A stretch of DNA of 64,000 nucleotides, from assembly GCF_040839445.1 (NCBI RefSeq), contig NZ_JBDPGJ010000002.1, positions 1,116,001 through 1,180,000 of the forward strand, read 5' to 3'. Positions within the stretch are counted from its first letter, which is position 1. The number at the start of each line of letters is the position of its first letter. The stretch is from Aquibium pacificus (lineage in GTDB: Bacteria; Pseudomonadota; Alphaproteobacteria; Rhizobiales; Rhizobiaceae). A model generated the notes under the pieces. The model was not told where the DNA came from. It saw nothing but the letters and a program-made list of their open reading frames with translations, and ran no database searches. This document shows, piece after piece, positions 8,699 to 16,377 of the stretch. Position numbers and translations under genes: made by a program.

Positions 8699-9031
8699 CT
8701 AACAATCGCAGGTGATGGCGTTGATGACGGGCCGGCAGAGGTCCGGAGAACCGTTGCAGCAGTCCTCCATCAGGTAGGCGAGCAGGTCGCGCAGGCCGGT
8801 CATGTCCGCGAGATAGCGGATCGTGCGGCCGTCCCGTTCCGGCCGGATCAGGCCCGCGTGAGCCAGCACCTTCAGGTGCGCCGACATCGTGTTCTGGACG
8901 ATGTCCAGCCGCGCGGCGATCTCGCCGGCGGGAAGGCCGGCCTCCCCGCTCTTCACCAGAAGGCGGAACACCTCCAGACGGGTGTCCTGACCGAGAGCGG
9001 CCAGCGCGGCAAGGGCAGCAGTTTTATCCAT
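8699..9031 (-). CDS. arsR: ArsR-family arsenite-responsive repressor
   Basis: This 110-residue winged-helix repressor heads the ars operon. The HTH spans about residues 30-65 (Pro-Ala-Gly-Glu-Ile-Ala-Ala-Arg ... Met-Ser-Ala-His-Leu-Lys-Val-Leu). The usual ArsR Cys-Val-Cys motif in the recognition helix is absent. Instead, Cys residues cluster near the C terminus (Asp-Cys-Cys-Asn, Leu-Cys-Arg, Thr-Cys-Asp-Cys), as in the type 2 ArsR proteins where arsenite is bound by C-terminal cysteines. The gene probably represses itself through the palindrome directly upstream. Confidence 0.88.
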   Translation of the reverse strand: MDKTAALAALAALGQDTRLEVFRLLVKSGEAGLPAGEIAARLDIVQNTMSAHLKVLAHAGLIRPERDGRTIRYLADMTGLRDLLAYLMEDCCNGSPDLCRPVINAITCDC

Positions 9032-9032
9032 A

Positions 9033-9063
9033 TATCCAAGTTTCCAGAATAACGGCTTGGATA
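9033..9063. promoter_or_regulatory. Inverted repeat operator upstream of arsR
   Basis: A perfect 8-base inverted repeat, TATCCAAG (9033-9040) and CTTGGATA (9056-9063), is separated by 15 bases. It lies directly against the arsR start codon on the minus strand. ArsR-family dimers bind such AT-flanked palindromes, so this is the likely site where ArsR blocks transcription. It also covers the region where the ribosome-binding site would be, so the transcript may have a very short leader. Confidence 0.6.
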
Positions 9064-9164
9064 CCGAGGCCCCATGCCGCGGTCAAGCGGAATCCAAAAC
9101 GGCGGCCCGGGCGAGGGCCGCCGAATGACATTAAAGTGGTCGCGAAGGTCTACGGTCCTTCGGA

Positions 9165-9623
9165 TCAATCGACGATAACGATCCGCATGTTCGCCGATCC
9201 ATGGGACTTCACGAGACTGTAGAGGCTCGCCGCATTTTTCGGATGCAGGCGGACGCAGCCATGGGATGCCGGCTGGCCCAGCCGCTTCACGGCGTCGGTT
9301 GCATGCACGGCATATCCGCCATGGAAGAAAATCGAATGCGGCATCGGCGCGTTGTCGTATTTGCGCGAATACCACATCTTGTGCATGCGGGTGGGCGAGA
9401 ATGTCCCGCGCGGCGTGCGGTAGCCGCGTCCGGCGGTCGAGACTTTCCATTCGTAGGTTGGCTGGCCGTCCACAATGACCTGCATCGTCTGGTCGGAGAC
9501 GTCGATCCTTGCAACGACCGTGGAGGCCGCCGCCGTGCTGGCCGCGGCTGCCATCCACAGGGCTGCGCCACCAATCGTCAAGGCCGCGATGTTGATCAGT
9601 CTCGTTGCCAGGTTCTGTTTCAT
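9165..9623 (-). CDS. Exported L,D-transpeptidase (YkuD domain)
   Basis: This 152-residue protein has a signal peptide (hydrophobic stretch to about residue 30, rich in Ala) followed by one YkuD domain. The catalytic motif Ser-His-Gly-Cys-Val-Arg-Leu is intact near the C terminus, with the upstream His in Phe-His-Gly-Gly-Tyr. Such enzymes make 3-3 peptidoglycan cross-links or attach proteins to the cell wall in the periplasm. The ATG at 9623 is chosen for the upstream GGAGG and because it begins the signal peptide. It is a single gene, divergent from the pair starting at 9947. Confidence 0.85.
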   Translation of the reverse strand: MKQNLATRLINIAALTIGGAALWMAAAASTAAASTVVARIDVSDQTMQVIVDGQPTYEWKVSTAGRGYRTPRGTFSPTRMHKMWYSRKYDNAPMPHSIFFHGGYAVHATDAVKRLGQPASHGCVRLHPKNAASLYSLVKSHGSANMRIVIVD

Positions 9624-9946
9624 TCCCGCCTCCATCTGTTTTGTTCGTTCGATGTTCGATGGCCGAACAATCTGCCATGGAGGTTTCATGGAAATTTCGT
9701 TCACCAGTAGAAATGGTTTCGTTTCTGTTTCCAAATTGGCCTTCGACGAAACAAACAGTCTCATCTGCCTTCACTATTTCTTTCGCACTCTCGGTGGCGC
9801 GAATTTCCCATGCGGCTGCAAAGTCTTGAGCCCCGCATGCGCTGCAACCCGGAGCCGGTCCAGCGGCATGGTCCCGATACAGAACCGGTCGATGTTGCAT
9901 CCAACAGGGTCGCTTCCGCGATCTCCGAAGTTCGAAGGAATGGAAA
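9624..9946. other. Intergenic region between divergent genes, no gene seen
   Basis: These 323 bases separate the L,D-transpeptidase gene (minus) from the small-protein pair (plus). The segment from about 9690 to 9790 is less GC-rich than its surroundings and contains several TTTCGTTT / AAACGAAA-like tracts, which suits divergent promoters. No convincing coding frame, hairpin terminator or known riboswitch was recognised. Confidence 0.4.
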
Positions 9947-10114
9947 ATGCGTAGCCGGTTTGCGGGAATGGTTCTCAATGCCCTCCTGGCGGGGCAGGTC
10001 GCCTTCGGCGCCGCCGCCGTCGCGGCACTTGCGATGAAGGACGAAACGCCGCGGCGCATGGCGGTCGAAAGACAGACCCTCGCCGCCGCCGAAACCGGCG
10101 CCGTGGTGCGGTGA
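9947..10114 (+). CDS. Small 55-residue exported or membrane protein
   Basis: An unrecognised 55-residue protein. It starts at an ATG preceded by GAAGGAATGGAAA and has one hydrophobic segment (about residues 5-28, rich in Ala) after two arginines, like a signal peptide or single membrane anchor. About 25 polar residues follow. The stop TGA shares its last base with the ATG of the next gene, so the two are probably translationally coupled. No family was recognised. The call rests on the start site, the plausible signal and the coupling. Confidence 0.5.
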   Translation: MRSRFAGMVLNALLAGQVAFGAAAVAALAMKDETPRRMAVERQTLAAAETGAVVR

Positions 10115-10554
10115 TGGTCCCGCGCGGGCTATTCTCGCGCCTGACGGACGCTTGGCGCACCGTGCTCGGTGCCGCCTTGATCGCCATGGCGCTTCTCGCG
10201 GGTGGATTGCCGGCCGGCGCGGCGGTGGACGATCCCGATGCCATCGACGCGCTGAAGGCAGCGAAGCCTTTCGTCTCCATGGTTATCGTTCAGGACCGGC
10301 CCTGGTCGCCCGAGACGCACGTGATGCTGGGAAACAAGATCTCCGGCTACATGCGCTACGCGCTCGGCGGCCAGCTTGTGCGCGACATCCCGGAGGCGTC
10401 GGGCATGAAGGTGCGCGTCGTGCTCGTCTCGGATGCTGCGCCGTCCGCGGACGACGTCGTCGTGCTCGAGGAATTCCGCCGGCAGATGGCGGGCGCCAGC
10501 GTCGACTTCGTCTGGGGCGGCGAGACTGACCTTCTGTCGCTGGTGGGCGAGTGA
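10114..10554 (+). CDS. Exported DUF6572-like protein
   Basis: This 146-residue protein has an N-terminal hydrophobic segment ending around Ala-Gly-Ala-Ala (a likely signal peptide). The mature domain begins Val-Asp-Asp-Pro-Asp-Ala-Ile-Asp and contains Asp-Arg-Pro-Trp, Asn-Lys-Ile-Ser-Gly-Tyr, Gly-Gly-Gln-Leu and a final Val-Asp-Phe-Val. This pattern resembles my memory of DUF6572, a small family of unknown function normally found without a signal peptide. GTG 10111 is an alternative start. It is coupled to the 55-residue gene upstream and converges on an OmpR-type regulator gene. The function is unknown. Confidence 0.6.
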   Translation: MVPRGLFSRLTDAWRTVLGAALIAMALLAGGLPAGAAVDDPDAIDALKAAKPFVSMVIVQDRPWSPETHVMLGNKISGYMRYALGGQLVRDIPEASGMKVRVVLVSDAAPSADDVVVLEEFRRQMAGASVDFVWGGETDLLSLVGE

Positions 10555-10583
10555 TGCGTGCGGATGCGGCAGGGGCGGCCGCG

Positions 10584-11258
10584 TCAGACCGGCGGATCGA
10601 ACCGATAACCCGCGCCGCGTACCGTCACGATGCTTTCGGTGTCGAGCTTGCGGCGCAGCCGCACGATGCGCGAATCGACGGAGCGGTCGAAGGCGTCGAA
10701 GCTCTCCGCCGGTGCCGCAGCCATGATGTCCTCGCGGCCGAGCACCCGGCCCGGATTGCCGACAAACAGGCGCAGCAGGGCGATCTGCCCCGGCGAGAGC
10801 TGTTCCTCCTCACCCGAATTGCGCATGACCAGCGCCGCCTTCATGTCGACGCTGGAATTCTCCAGCATCACAAGGTCGCCGATTGGATGTCCGCGCCGGG
10901 CAAGCAGTCGGTTGAGGCGGCTCGCCAGTTCGCGCGGCACGACCGGAGCGTCGAGGAAATCGGCCGCGCCGAGTTCCAGCGCCAGGATGCGGTCGACCGG
11001 CTCGCAATTCCTGCCGATCATGACGAAGGCCGTCGATCCGCCGCCGGAGAATTTTCGCAACAGGTCGGTTCCGCTGAGACCGTCGAGTTGCAGGTCGACC
11101 AGCGCCACGTCGACGTCGTTGGCGCCGAGAAGGGCCATCGCGCTCCATTCCTCGTGCGCGAATCGCACGTCGTAACCGCGCCGGTCGAGATAATCGGCCA
11201 GCGCTTCGTCGGTTTCGTTCTTGCTGCAGATACGCGCGACGACCGGTCTTCGACCCAC
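10584..11258 (-). CDS. OmpR-family regulator with degenerate receiver domain
   Basis: This 224-residue protein has a receiver-like domain (1-122) and an OmpR/PhoB winged-helix DNA-binding domain (about 130-222, ending with the Arg-Gly-Ala-Gly-Tyr-Arg-Phe wing). Aligned with the canonical regulator encoded next door, the phosphorylation-site Asp55 remains, but the acidic pair is Cys11-Ser12, the conserved Thr/Ser is Gly82 and the conserved Lys is Ala104. It therefore probably does not undergo normal Mg2+-dependent phosphotransfer. It is divergent from the response regulator and kinase genes, with 92 bases between, and may respond to another signal or work constitutively. Confidence 0.85.
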   Translation of the reverse strand: MGRRPVVARICSKNETDEALADYLDRRGYDVRFAHEEWSAMALLGANDVDVALVDLQLDGLSGTDLLRKFSGGGSTAFVMIGRNCEPVDRILALELGAADFLDAPVVPRELASRLNRLLARRGHPIGDLVMLENSSVDMKAALVMRNSGEEEQLSPGQIALLRLFVGNPGRVLGREDIMAAAPAESFDAFDRSVDSRIVRLRRKLDTESIVTVRGAGYRFDPPV

Positions 11259-11350
11259 TTGCGGATCCCTGAAACAAACGCCCGATGAACAGGCTGGACA
11301 ATATGTTTATACCCAATCTACTTATTGCGGGAAACCAGGGGGATACCGCG

Positions 11351-12088
11351 ATGCGGTCGCGTATCGCAGTTGTCGACGACGAGCCCGATCTGCGGGATGC
11401 GGTGGCGGAATATCTCGCGGCGAGCGGATACGACGTGATGACCGCAGCGAGCGCGGCGGAGATGCGCGAACTGGTCGCCGTGCACAGTTTCGATCTCGCG
11501 ATCCTCGACATCGCCATGCCTGGCGAGGACGGGCTGGCGCTCGGGCGATGGCTTCGCTCGCAGATGCCGCTCGGCATCATCTTCGCCACCGCCGCCGGCA
11601 CCTCAATCGACCGCATCGTCGGCCTCGAACTCGGCGCCGACGACTACATCGTCAAGCCCTACGAACTGCGCGAACTCCTGGCGCGGGTTCGAAGCGTGCT
11701 GCGGCGGGTGCCGCCGGCCTCCGCCGCGGCTGCCGCCCCGCCGGCGCCGGCCAAGCGGGTGGCCAACAAGATCATATCCTTCGGTTCCTACAGCGCCGAT
11801 CTCGACGGAAGGCTGGTCATCGGTCCGGACGGCTCATCCATCGAACTCGCCAAGAGCGAGTTCGATGTGCTGGAAGTTTTCCTGACCCGACCGAATCGCC
11901 TGTTGACCCGCTCGGCCATCTCGGAAGCGATCGGCTTCAGCGAGGATCTTGAATCCTCGCGCGCCCTCGACATCCGCATCATGCGCCTGCGCAAGAAGAT
12001 CGAGCCCGACCCCGCGAGCCCGCGCTTCCTGAAAACAGTCCGCGGGGAAGGCTACGTCTTCTCGCTTCCCGGCGGGGAAAGCCGCTGA
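11351..12088 (+). CDS. Response regulator, OmpR family
   Basis: This 245-residue transcription factor has a full receiver domain: acidic pair Asp9-Asp10, phosphoacceptor Asp53, Thr80 and Lys102. An Ala/Pro-rich linker (about 117-132) leads to a winged-helix domain ending Arg-Gly-Glu-Gly-Tyr-Val-Phe. ATG 11351 is used because the receiver begins there and AGGGGG lies upstream. The hybrid kinase gene starts 34 bases downstream, so the two probably form a two-component pair. The signal and regulon are unknown. Confidence 0.88.
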   Translation: MRSRIAVVDDEPDLRDAVAEYLAASGYDVMTAASAAEMRELVAVHSFDLAILDIAMPGEDGLALGRWLRSQMPLGIIFATAAGTSIDRIVGLELGADDYIVKPYELRELLARVRSVLRRVPPASAAAAAPPAPAKRVANKIISFGSYSADLDGRLVIGPDGSSIELAKSEFDVLEVFLTRPNRLLTRSAISEAIGFSEDLESSRALDIRIMRLRKKIEPDPASPRFLKTVRGEGYVFSLPGGESR

Positions 12089-12122
12089 CGACGTTATCGC
12101 CTGGCAGGGAGATCGCGACGGC

Positions 12123-14204
12123 ATGATCGAAGGCGCGGCTGTCCCGGTTCCGACCCGATCGCGCGCGATGAGCCTGCCGGTCGCGATTTCGCGTATCGCA
12201 CGCCGGCTTCGCGAGGCGAACGAGTGGCTGCAGGAGATCGACGACGTCCTGGCCATCCTGGGTCAGGCGCTGGACTGCCACCGCACCATCGTCTTCCAGC
12301 TCAAGCCGATGCCGAAGGCCGGCTTCTCGCAGTCCATCGCCTCCTACTGGGTCGATCTCGCGGTGCTGAAGTCGGCCGAGCGCCCGACATTGATCCGCGA
12401 AGCGATCCTGGTGGACGACCCGCTCCTCAAGCGAATCGGTGAGGAGGAGAGGCAAGGCAAGGTCTTCTCGGGCCATACGCGAAACCTCGAAGGCTTCCTG
12501 CGTGCCGATTTCGAGAAGAACCTGATCCTGTCGTTCCTGTCGGTCCCGATCTTCGCGCACGGCTATCTTTGGGGCACGCTCGCCATCAACGATTGCGTCA
12601 GGGAACGCGAATGGACCGAGGACGAAGCCGCGGCGGTGGAACTGGTCGCATCCGCGATCGGTGACGCGATCGAACATTCCTCCTCCGAACAGCATGTCAG
12701 CGAGGTCTTCCGGACCACGATGGTGCAGGCCGCCCTAGACGGCGTCGTCGTCATCGACGAATCGGGCGGCATCATCGAGTTCAATCCGGCCGCCGAAGCC
12801 ATGTTCGGCTGGTCCAAGGCGGAGTTGCTCGGCAAGAACATCGCCGGGACCCTGATCCCGCAGGAACACCGCAAGGGCCATACGAAGGGCATCCGCCGAT
12901 ATCTGGAGGGCGGGCCCGCGATCATGATCGGCCGCCGCGTCGAGACCCAGGCGATCAATGCCTCGGGAGAATCCTTTCCGATCGAACTGACCATCTCGGA
13001 GGTGCGCGCCGCCGACCGGCGCCTGTTCGTCGGGTCGATCCGGGACCTGAGGGAGCGGCAGCGCGCCGAGGAGGAGATCAACCGGCAGCGCGACAGGCTG
13101 CACCAGAACGAGAAGATGGCGGCGATGGGATCGCTGCTCGCCGGCGTCTCGCACGAGCTCAACAATCCGCTCGCCGTGGTGGTGGCCCAGTCGACGCTAC
13201 TTTTTGAGTTCGCCAACGACCCGCAGGTGAAGTCGCGCGCCGAGAAGGTCCGCGCCGCCGCCGAGCGCTGCGGACGCATCGTCAAGAGCTTCCTCGGCAT
13301 GGTGCGCCTGCACCCCGCGCAACACGAGGAGACGGACCTCAACCAGGTCATCCGCGCGGCCCTCGAAGTGACCGCCTATGGCGCGCGCAGCACCGGCGTG
13401 ACGGTCGAGACGGACCTCGCTCCCGGACCGCTGACGGTGTTCGTCGATGCCGACCACATCACCCAGGTCGCGGCGAATTTTCTCGTCAACGGCCAGCACG
13501 CGCTGACTGCAGCTTCGGGCGAACGGAAGATTCGCGTCCGAACCTGGCGCAACACCGACGCGGTCGGCTTTTCGGTCGAGGATACCGGTCCGGGAATCCC
13601 GGCCGAGATCGCGCAGCGCATCTTCGAGCCCTATTTCACCACCAAGCCTGTCGGCGTCGGCACCGGCATCGGTCTGTCGATTTCGCGCTCGATCGTCGAG
13701 CGTCACAACGGCCGGATCTGGTTCGATGACGTCGAGCCGCACGGCGTGCGGTTCTGCGTCGAGCTGCCGCTCGCGCAGGCCCATGCGGACGCGGCGCGGA
13801 CGGTGGCGGCGCGGACCACCGGCATCGCGCGGGCGCTGATCATCGACGACGAGCCGGACGTCGCGAGTTCGCTCGCCGACATCCTGGAGATGATGGGCGT
13901 GAAGGCCTCGGTCATCACCCGCTGGACGTCGGTCGACGACGTCCTGGCGGGAGCCATGCCGGACATCATCTTCAGCGACCTGCGCATGCCCGAGGCGAGC
14001 GGGATGACGATCTACCAGCAGTTCCGCGACCGCTCGCCCTCACTGGCGCGCCGCTTTGTCATCGTCACGGGTGACATGCTGGGTGCAAAGGGAGAGATCG
14101 AGGCGCTGCCGCTCGACTTGCGGCCGCTCGTGCTGGAAAAGCCCTTCAGTACGCTGGAACTGCGCGGAGTGCTGGCCTTGCTGGCTGACCGGACCGGTCA
14201 GTGA
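12123..14204 (+). CDS. Soluble hybrid sensor histidine kinase (GAF-PAS-HisKA-HATPase-REC)
   Basis: This 693-residue kinase has no membrane segments, so it senses a cytoplasmic signal. Order: GAF-type domain (about 15-190), PAS domain (about 195-320, with a PAC-like end), HisKA with phosphorylatable His344 in Val-Ser-His-Glu-Leu-Asn-Asn-Pro, HATPase with an N-box (Asn-Gly-Gln-His-Ala-Leu) and Asp-Thr-Gly-Pro-Gly-Ile, and a C-terminal receiver with Asp619. The PAS resembles FixL-like PAS domains around the Asn-Pro-Ala-Ala-Glu-Ala-Met-Phe-Gly start, but no haem ligand can be claimed. It follows its probable cognate regulator. Confidence 0.88.
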   Translation: MIEGAAVPVPTRSRAMSLPVAISRIARRLREANEWLQEIDDVLAILGQALDCHRTIVFQLKPMPKAGFSQSIASYWVDLAVLKSAERPTLIREAILVDDPLLKRIGEEERQGKVFSGHTRNLEGFLRADFEKNLILSFLSVPIFAHGYLWGTLAINDCVREREWTEDEAAAVELVASAIGDAIEHSSSEQHVSEVFRTTMVQAALDGVVVIDESGGIIEFNPAAEAMFGWSKAELLGKNIAGTLIPQEHRKGHTKGIRRYLEGGPAIMIGRRVETQAINASGESFPIELTISEVRAADRRLFVGSIRDLRERQRAEEEINRQRDRLHQNEKMAAMGSLLAGVSHELNNPLAVVVAQSTLLFEFANDPQVKSRAEKVRAAAERCGRIVKSFLGMVRLHPAQHEETDLNQVIRAALEVTAYGARSTGVTVETDLAPGPLTVFVDADHITQVAANFLVNGQHALTAASGERKIRVRTWRNTDAVGFSVEDTGPGIPAEIAQRIFEPYFTTKPVGVGTGIGLSISRSIVERHNGRIWFDDVEPHGVRFCVELPLAQAHADAARTVAARTTGIARALIIDDEPDVASSLADILEMMGVKASVITRWTSVDDVLAGAMPDIIFSDLRMPEASGMTIYQQFRDRSPSLARRFVIVTGDMLGAKGEIEALPLDLRPLVLEKPFSTLELRGVLALLADRTGQ

Positions 14205-14258
14205 CGGCATAGTGCGGACCGCCTCCGTGCGAGGGAAGGCGATCCGGCTTGACGCGGC

Positions 14259-14444
14259 TCAGTTGATGGTCATCACGACGACGTCGTCGTCACGGTCGAA
14301 ACGCGGTTCGCGCGCCGGGAAGGGGAATTCGCAATCCAGATCGGCCAGATCCTGCCGTCGCACGTCGGACGCCTTCATCAGTTCACAGGCCGCACGCGCC
14401 GCCTGGAAGGCGCTGTAGGGAATATTCTCGCGAAGCTTAGTCAT
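14259..14444 (-). CDS. Hypothetical 61-residue protein
   Basis: A small protein of unknown function, soluble, with an acidic C-terminal half (Arg-Phe-Asp-Arg-Asp-Asp-Asp-Val-Val-Val). The ATG at 14444 has GGAGG nine bases upstream, which is the main evidence that it is real; the in-frame TTG further upstream contains that site and is unlikely. No family was recognised. It lies between the hybrid kinase gene (convergent) and another hypothetical gene on the same strand, 25 bases away. Confidence 0.55.
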   Translation of the reverse strand: MTKLRENIPYSAFQAARAACELMKASDVRRQDLADLDCEFPFPAREPRFDRDDDVVVMTIN

Positions 14445-14469
14445 CTTCGATTCCTCCAACGGCCGCCAT

Positions 14470-14841
14470 TCAAGCGCCAGATATTGTCCTTATTCTGGCA
14501 GAGATCGTCTTTCCGCCATCTTTCGAGATCGCGACCAGACATTTCGTCGTTTCGTTGCCCCAGGACTGGCCCGAACAGGCGAGATCGATCTCGCTCGCCG
14601 GCATCATCCCGTCCTCCGCCGGAGCGATCCTCTGCTCCTGCGTGCCCGTTCCGGAAGGCGACAGGGCAACCGCGCTGGTCAGGGGGAGCATTATCGAGGC
14701 GAGTGCTGCTGTCGCGACGGCCGCGAACATGCCCATTGGATGCCGGGATGCGCCGCGGCGGAGCCGGCCCAGCGAGTAGGCTCGATCGCCAGGGGCGGCT
14801 GCCTTGGTCGGGGAGTCCATCATGTCCTGTTCGCGTGTCAT
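14470..14841 (-). CDS. Hypothetical exported or anchored protein
   Basis: An unrecognised protein of about 123 residues. A charged N-terminal region of about 35 residues is followed by one hydrophobic segment (Met-Gly-Met-Phe-Ala-Ala-Val ... Ile-Met-Leu-Pro-Leu) and a small domain containing two Cys (Leu-Ala-Cys-Ser, Lys-Cys-Leu-Val), which may form a disulfide in the periplasm. The start is uncertain: ATG 14841 has GAGG upstream, while ATG 14865 and 14862 are alternatives. The downstream small gene may be co-transcribed. Confidence 0.5.
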   Translation of the reverse strand: MTREQDMMDSPTKAAAPGDRAYSLGRLRRGASRHPMGMFAAVATAALASIMLPLTSAVALSPSGTGTQEQRIAPAEDGMMPASEIDLACSGQSWGNETTKCLVAISKDGGKTISARIRTISGA

Positions 14842-15144
14842 CTGAAGCGCCTCGGAATTCATCATCGTTAGGATGGTGTTAACCTCCGGGCGTTTCGCCT
14901 GAATGCCGAAAACTTCACACAATTGTTTCGACCGGTAACGCGAGCCACGGCGCCAGCGTCGCAAAGGCTCCGCGGGCGAGGTCGGCTCCTCGGCGGTTCA
15001 GGGCTAAGTCGCGGTGCCGCCAGCGCTTTTTCGGGCGGAATGCCAGAGCTTGTAGGGAACCGTGTTGAAATCTCTAACCCATTGCAATTGATCGATAAAT
15101 GTGTTTATGTTGAATGAACATTCAGCAATGATGGGAGCAATACC
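14842..15144. other. Intergenic region upstream of the Rieske oxygenase gene
   Basis: These 303 bases lie between a minus-strand hypothetical gene and the plus-strand Rieske gene. The first 150 bases show nothing recognisable. The last 80 bases turn AT-rich and hold the BetI-like palindrome at 15108-15127, so the Rieske promoter is probably there. Confidence 0.4.
15108..15127. promoter_or_regulatory. BetI/TetR-like palindrome before the Rieske gene
   Basis: The core TGAATG-AA-CATTCA (15111-15124) is a perfect 6-base inverted repeat. With its flanks it reads TGTTGAATGAACATTCAGCA, close to BetI-type TetR operators of the form TTGAAYG-N-CRTTCAA. It ends 18 bases before the GTG start and would overlap the promoter or leader. 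A related palindrome lies at 20946-20971. Confidence 0.5.
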
Positions 15145-16344
15145 GTGAACCGCCCGCTTCGTGACGTGGCGATCCCGAACGATTGGGACCGTAGCGGACT
15201 CCCCGGCTGGACCTATCACAGCCCAGCTTTGCTCGAGCTTGAAAAGGAGCAGGTCTTCCGCAGCCACTGGCAGATCATCGGCCACGTGTCGGACGTGCCG
15301 GAGGCGGGCGACTATCTCACCATGGACGTCGTCGGCGAGCGCGCGCTGGTGGTTCGCGGCAAGGACGGGGTGGTACGCGGGTTCCACAATCTGTGCCGCC
15401 ACCGCGGCAGCCGCGTCGTGGCGGACGAGCAGGGAAGCTGTAAGAACGCGCTGGTCTGCCCCTTTCACGGCTGGGTCTACAATCTTGACGGCACGCTACG
15501 CGGCGCGGCCCGGCCGCGCTCCTTCCCGGAACTCGACAAGGTGGAGTTCGGGCTGAAGCCGATCGATCTCGAAGTCTGGATGGGCTTCATCTTCATCCGT
15601 TTCCGGCAAGGTCCGCAGCCTTCGGTCGCGGAACTGATGCGGCCGGTCGAGGCTGAGATGGCGCATTACCGCGCCGCCGAGATGATGCCGGCGTGGGGGA
15701 TCTGGACCCAGCAATCGGCGGTGAACTGGAAATCGGTGCGCGACGTCGACAATGAAGGCTACCACGTCGCCATGGCGCACCCGGCGCTCCAGGACCTCTA
15801 CGGCGCGACCTACTATGACGAGCCATTCATCAACGGCGTGTCGCGGTCCTACGCCACCTACAATCCGCACGCGGGACGGCGCTGGAGCGTACGCAACTAC
15901 GTCAAGATCGCGCCGGCGCCCGATCACCTGCCGGACAATCTGAAAAGGGCCTGGCTCTACTACGGCATATTCCCCAACACCGTGCTCGCCATGACGCCCG
16001 AGACCGTGCAGTTCTATCAGGAGTTTCCCCTGTCGACGGGCGAGACGATCCTGCGCGGCGCGATCTACCGCTATGCGGTCGAGACCCGCGAGCAGGCCGC
16101 CGCGCGGTATCTCGCCTTCCGGATCGACCGCGACACGCAGGCCGAGGACGTACAGCTCACGGTCTGGTCGAACGAATCCATGCAGTCGGAGGCCTTTGAC
16201 GGCTTCTATCTCTCCGACCTCGAATACGGCGTGCGTTCGCACCATGACCATCTGCGCCGCCTCCTTCCGGTCATGAATCTCGAAACTCCGCCCGACGACA
16301 AGGACGTCTGGAACCTCAACGAGGCTCTCCTCAGCCGGTCCTGA
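15145..16344 (+). CDS. Rieske non-haem iron oxygenase, alpha subunit
   Basis: This 399-residue protein is an oxygenase component that inserts oxygen using electrons from a separate reductase. The Rieske [2Fe-2S] ligands are Cys84, His86, Cys105 and His108. The catalytic domain follows, with Asp-Asn-Glu-Gly-Tyr-His-Val-Ala-Met-Ala-His carrying the bridging and iron-binding residues. The substrate is unknown. The family includes enzymes acting on aromatic rings and on quaternary amines such as betaines and carnitine. No reductase gene is nearby. The GTG start follows GGGAGC. A BetI-like operator upstream favours, weakly, a quaternary-amine substrate. Confidence 0.85.
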   Translation: MNRPLRDVAIPNDWDRSGLPGWTYHSPALLELEKEQVFRSHWQIIGHVSDVPEAGDYLTMDVVGERALVVRGKDGVVRGFHNLCRHRGSRVVADEQGSCKNALVCPFHGWVYNLDGTLRGAARPRSFPELDKVEFGLKPIDLEVWMGFIFIRFRQGPQPSVAELMRPVEAEMAHYRAAEMMPAWGIWTQQSAVNWKSVRDVDNEGYHVAMAHPALQDLYGATYYDEPFINGVSRSYATYNPHAGRRWSVRNYVKIAPAPDHLPDNLKRAWLYYGIFPNTVLAMTPETVQFYQEFPLSTGETILRGAIYRYAVETREQAAARYLAFRIDRDTQAEDVQLTVWSNESMQSEAFDGFYLSDLEYGVRSHHDHLRRLLPVMNLETPPDDKDVWNLNEALLSRS

Positions 16345-16377
16345 GCAACGGACTGGGCCGTTCGGCGCCGGACGGGA

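Noticed and set aside
9690..9790. TTTCGTTT / AAACGAAAC tracts as a repeat or operator
   Set aside because: The copies do not align into a regular direct or inverted repeat; probably AT-rich promoter sequence.
15085..15098. TTGATCGATAAA-like sequence as an FNR box before the Rieske gene
   Set aside because: The second half-site does not match ATCAA.
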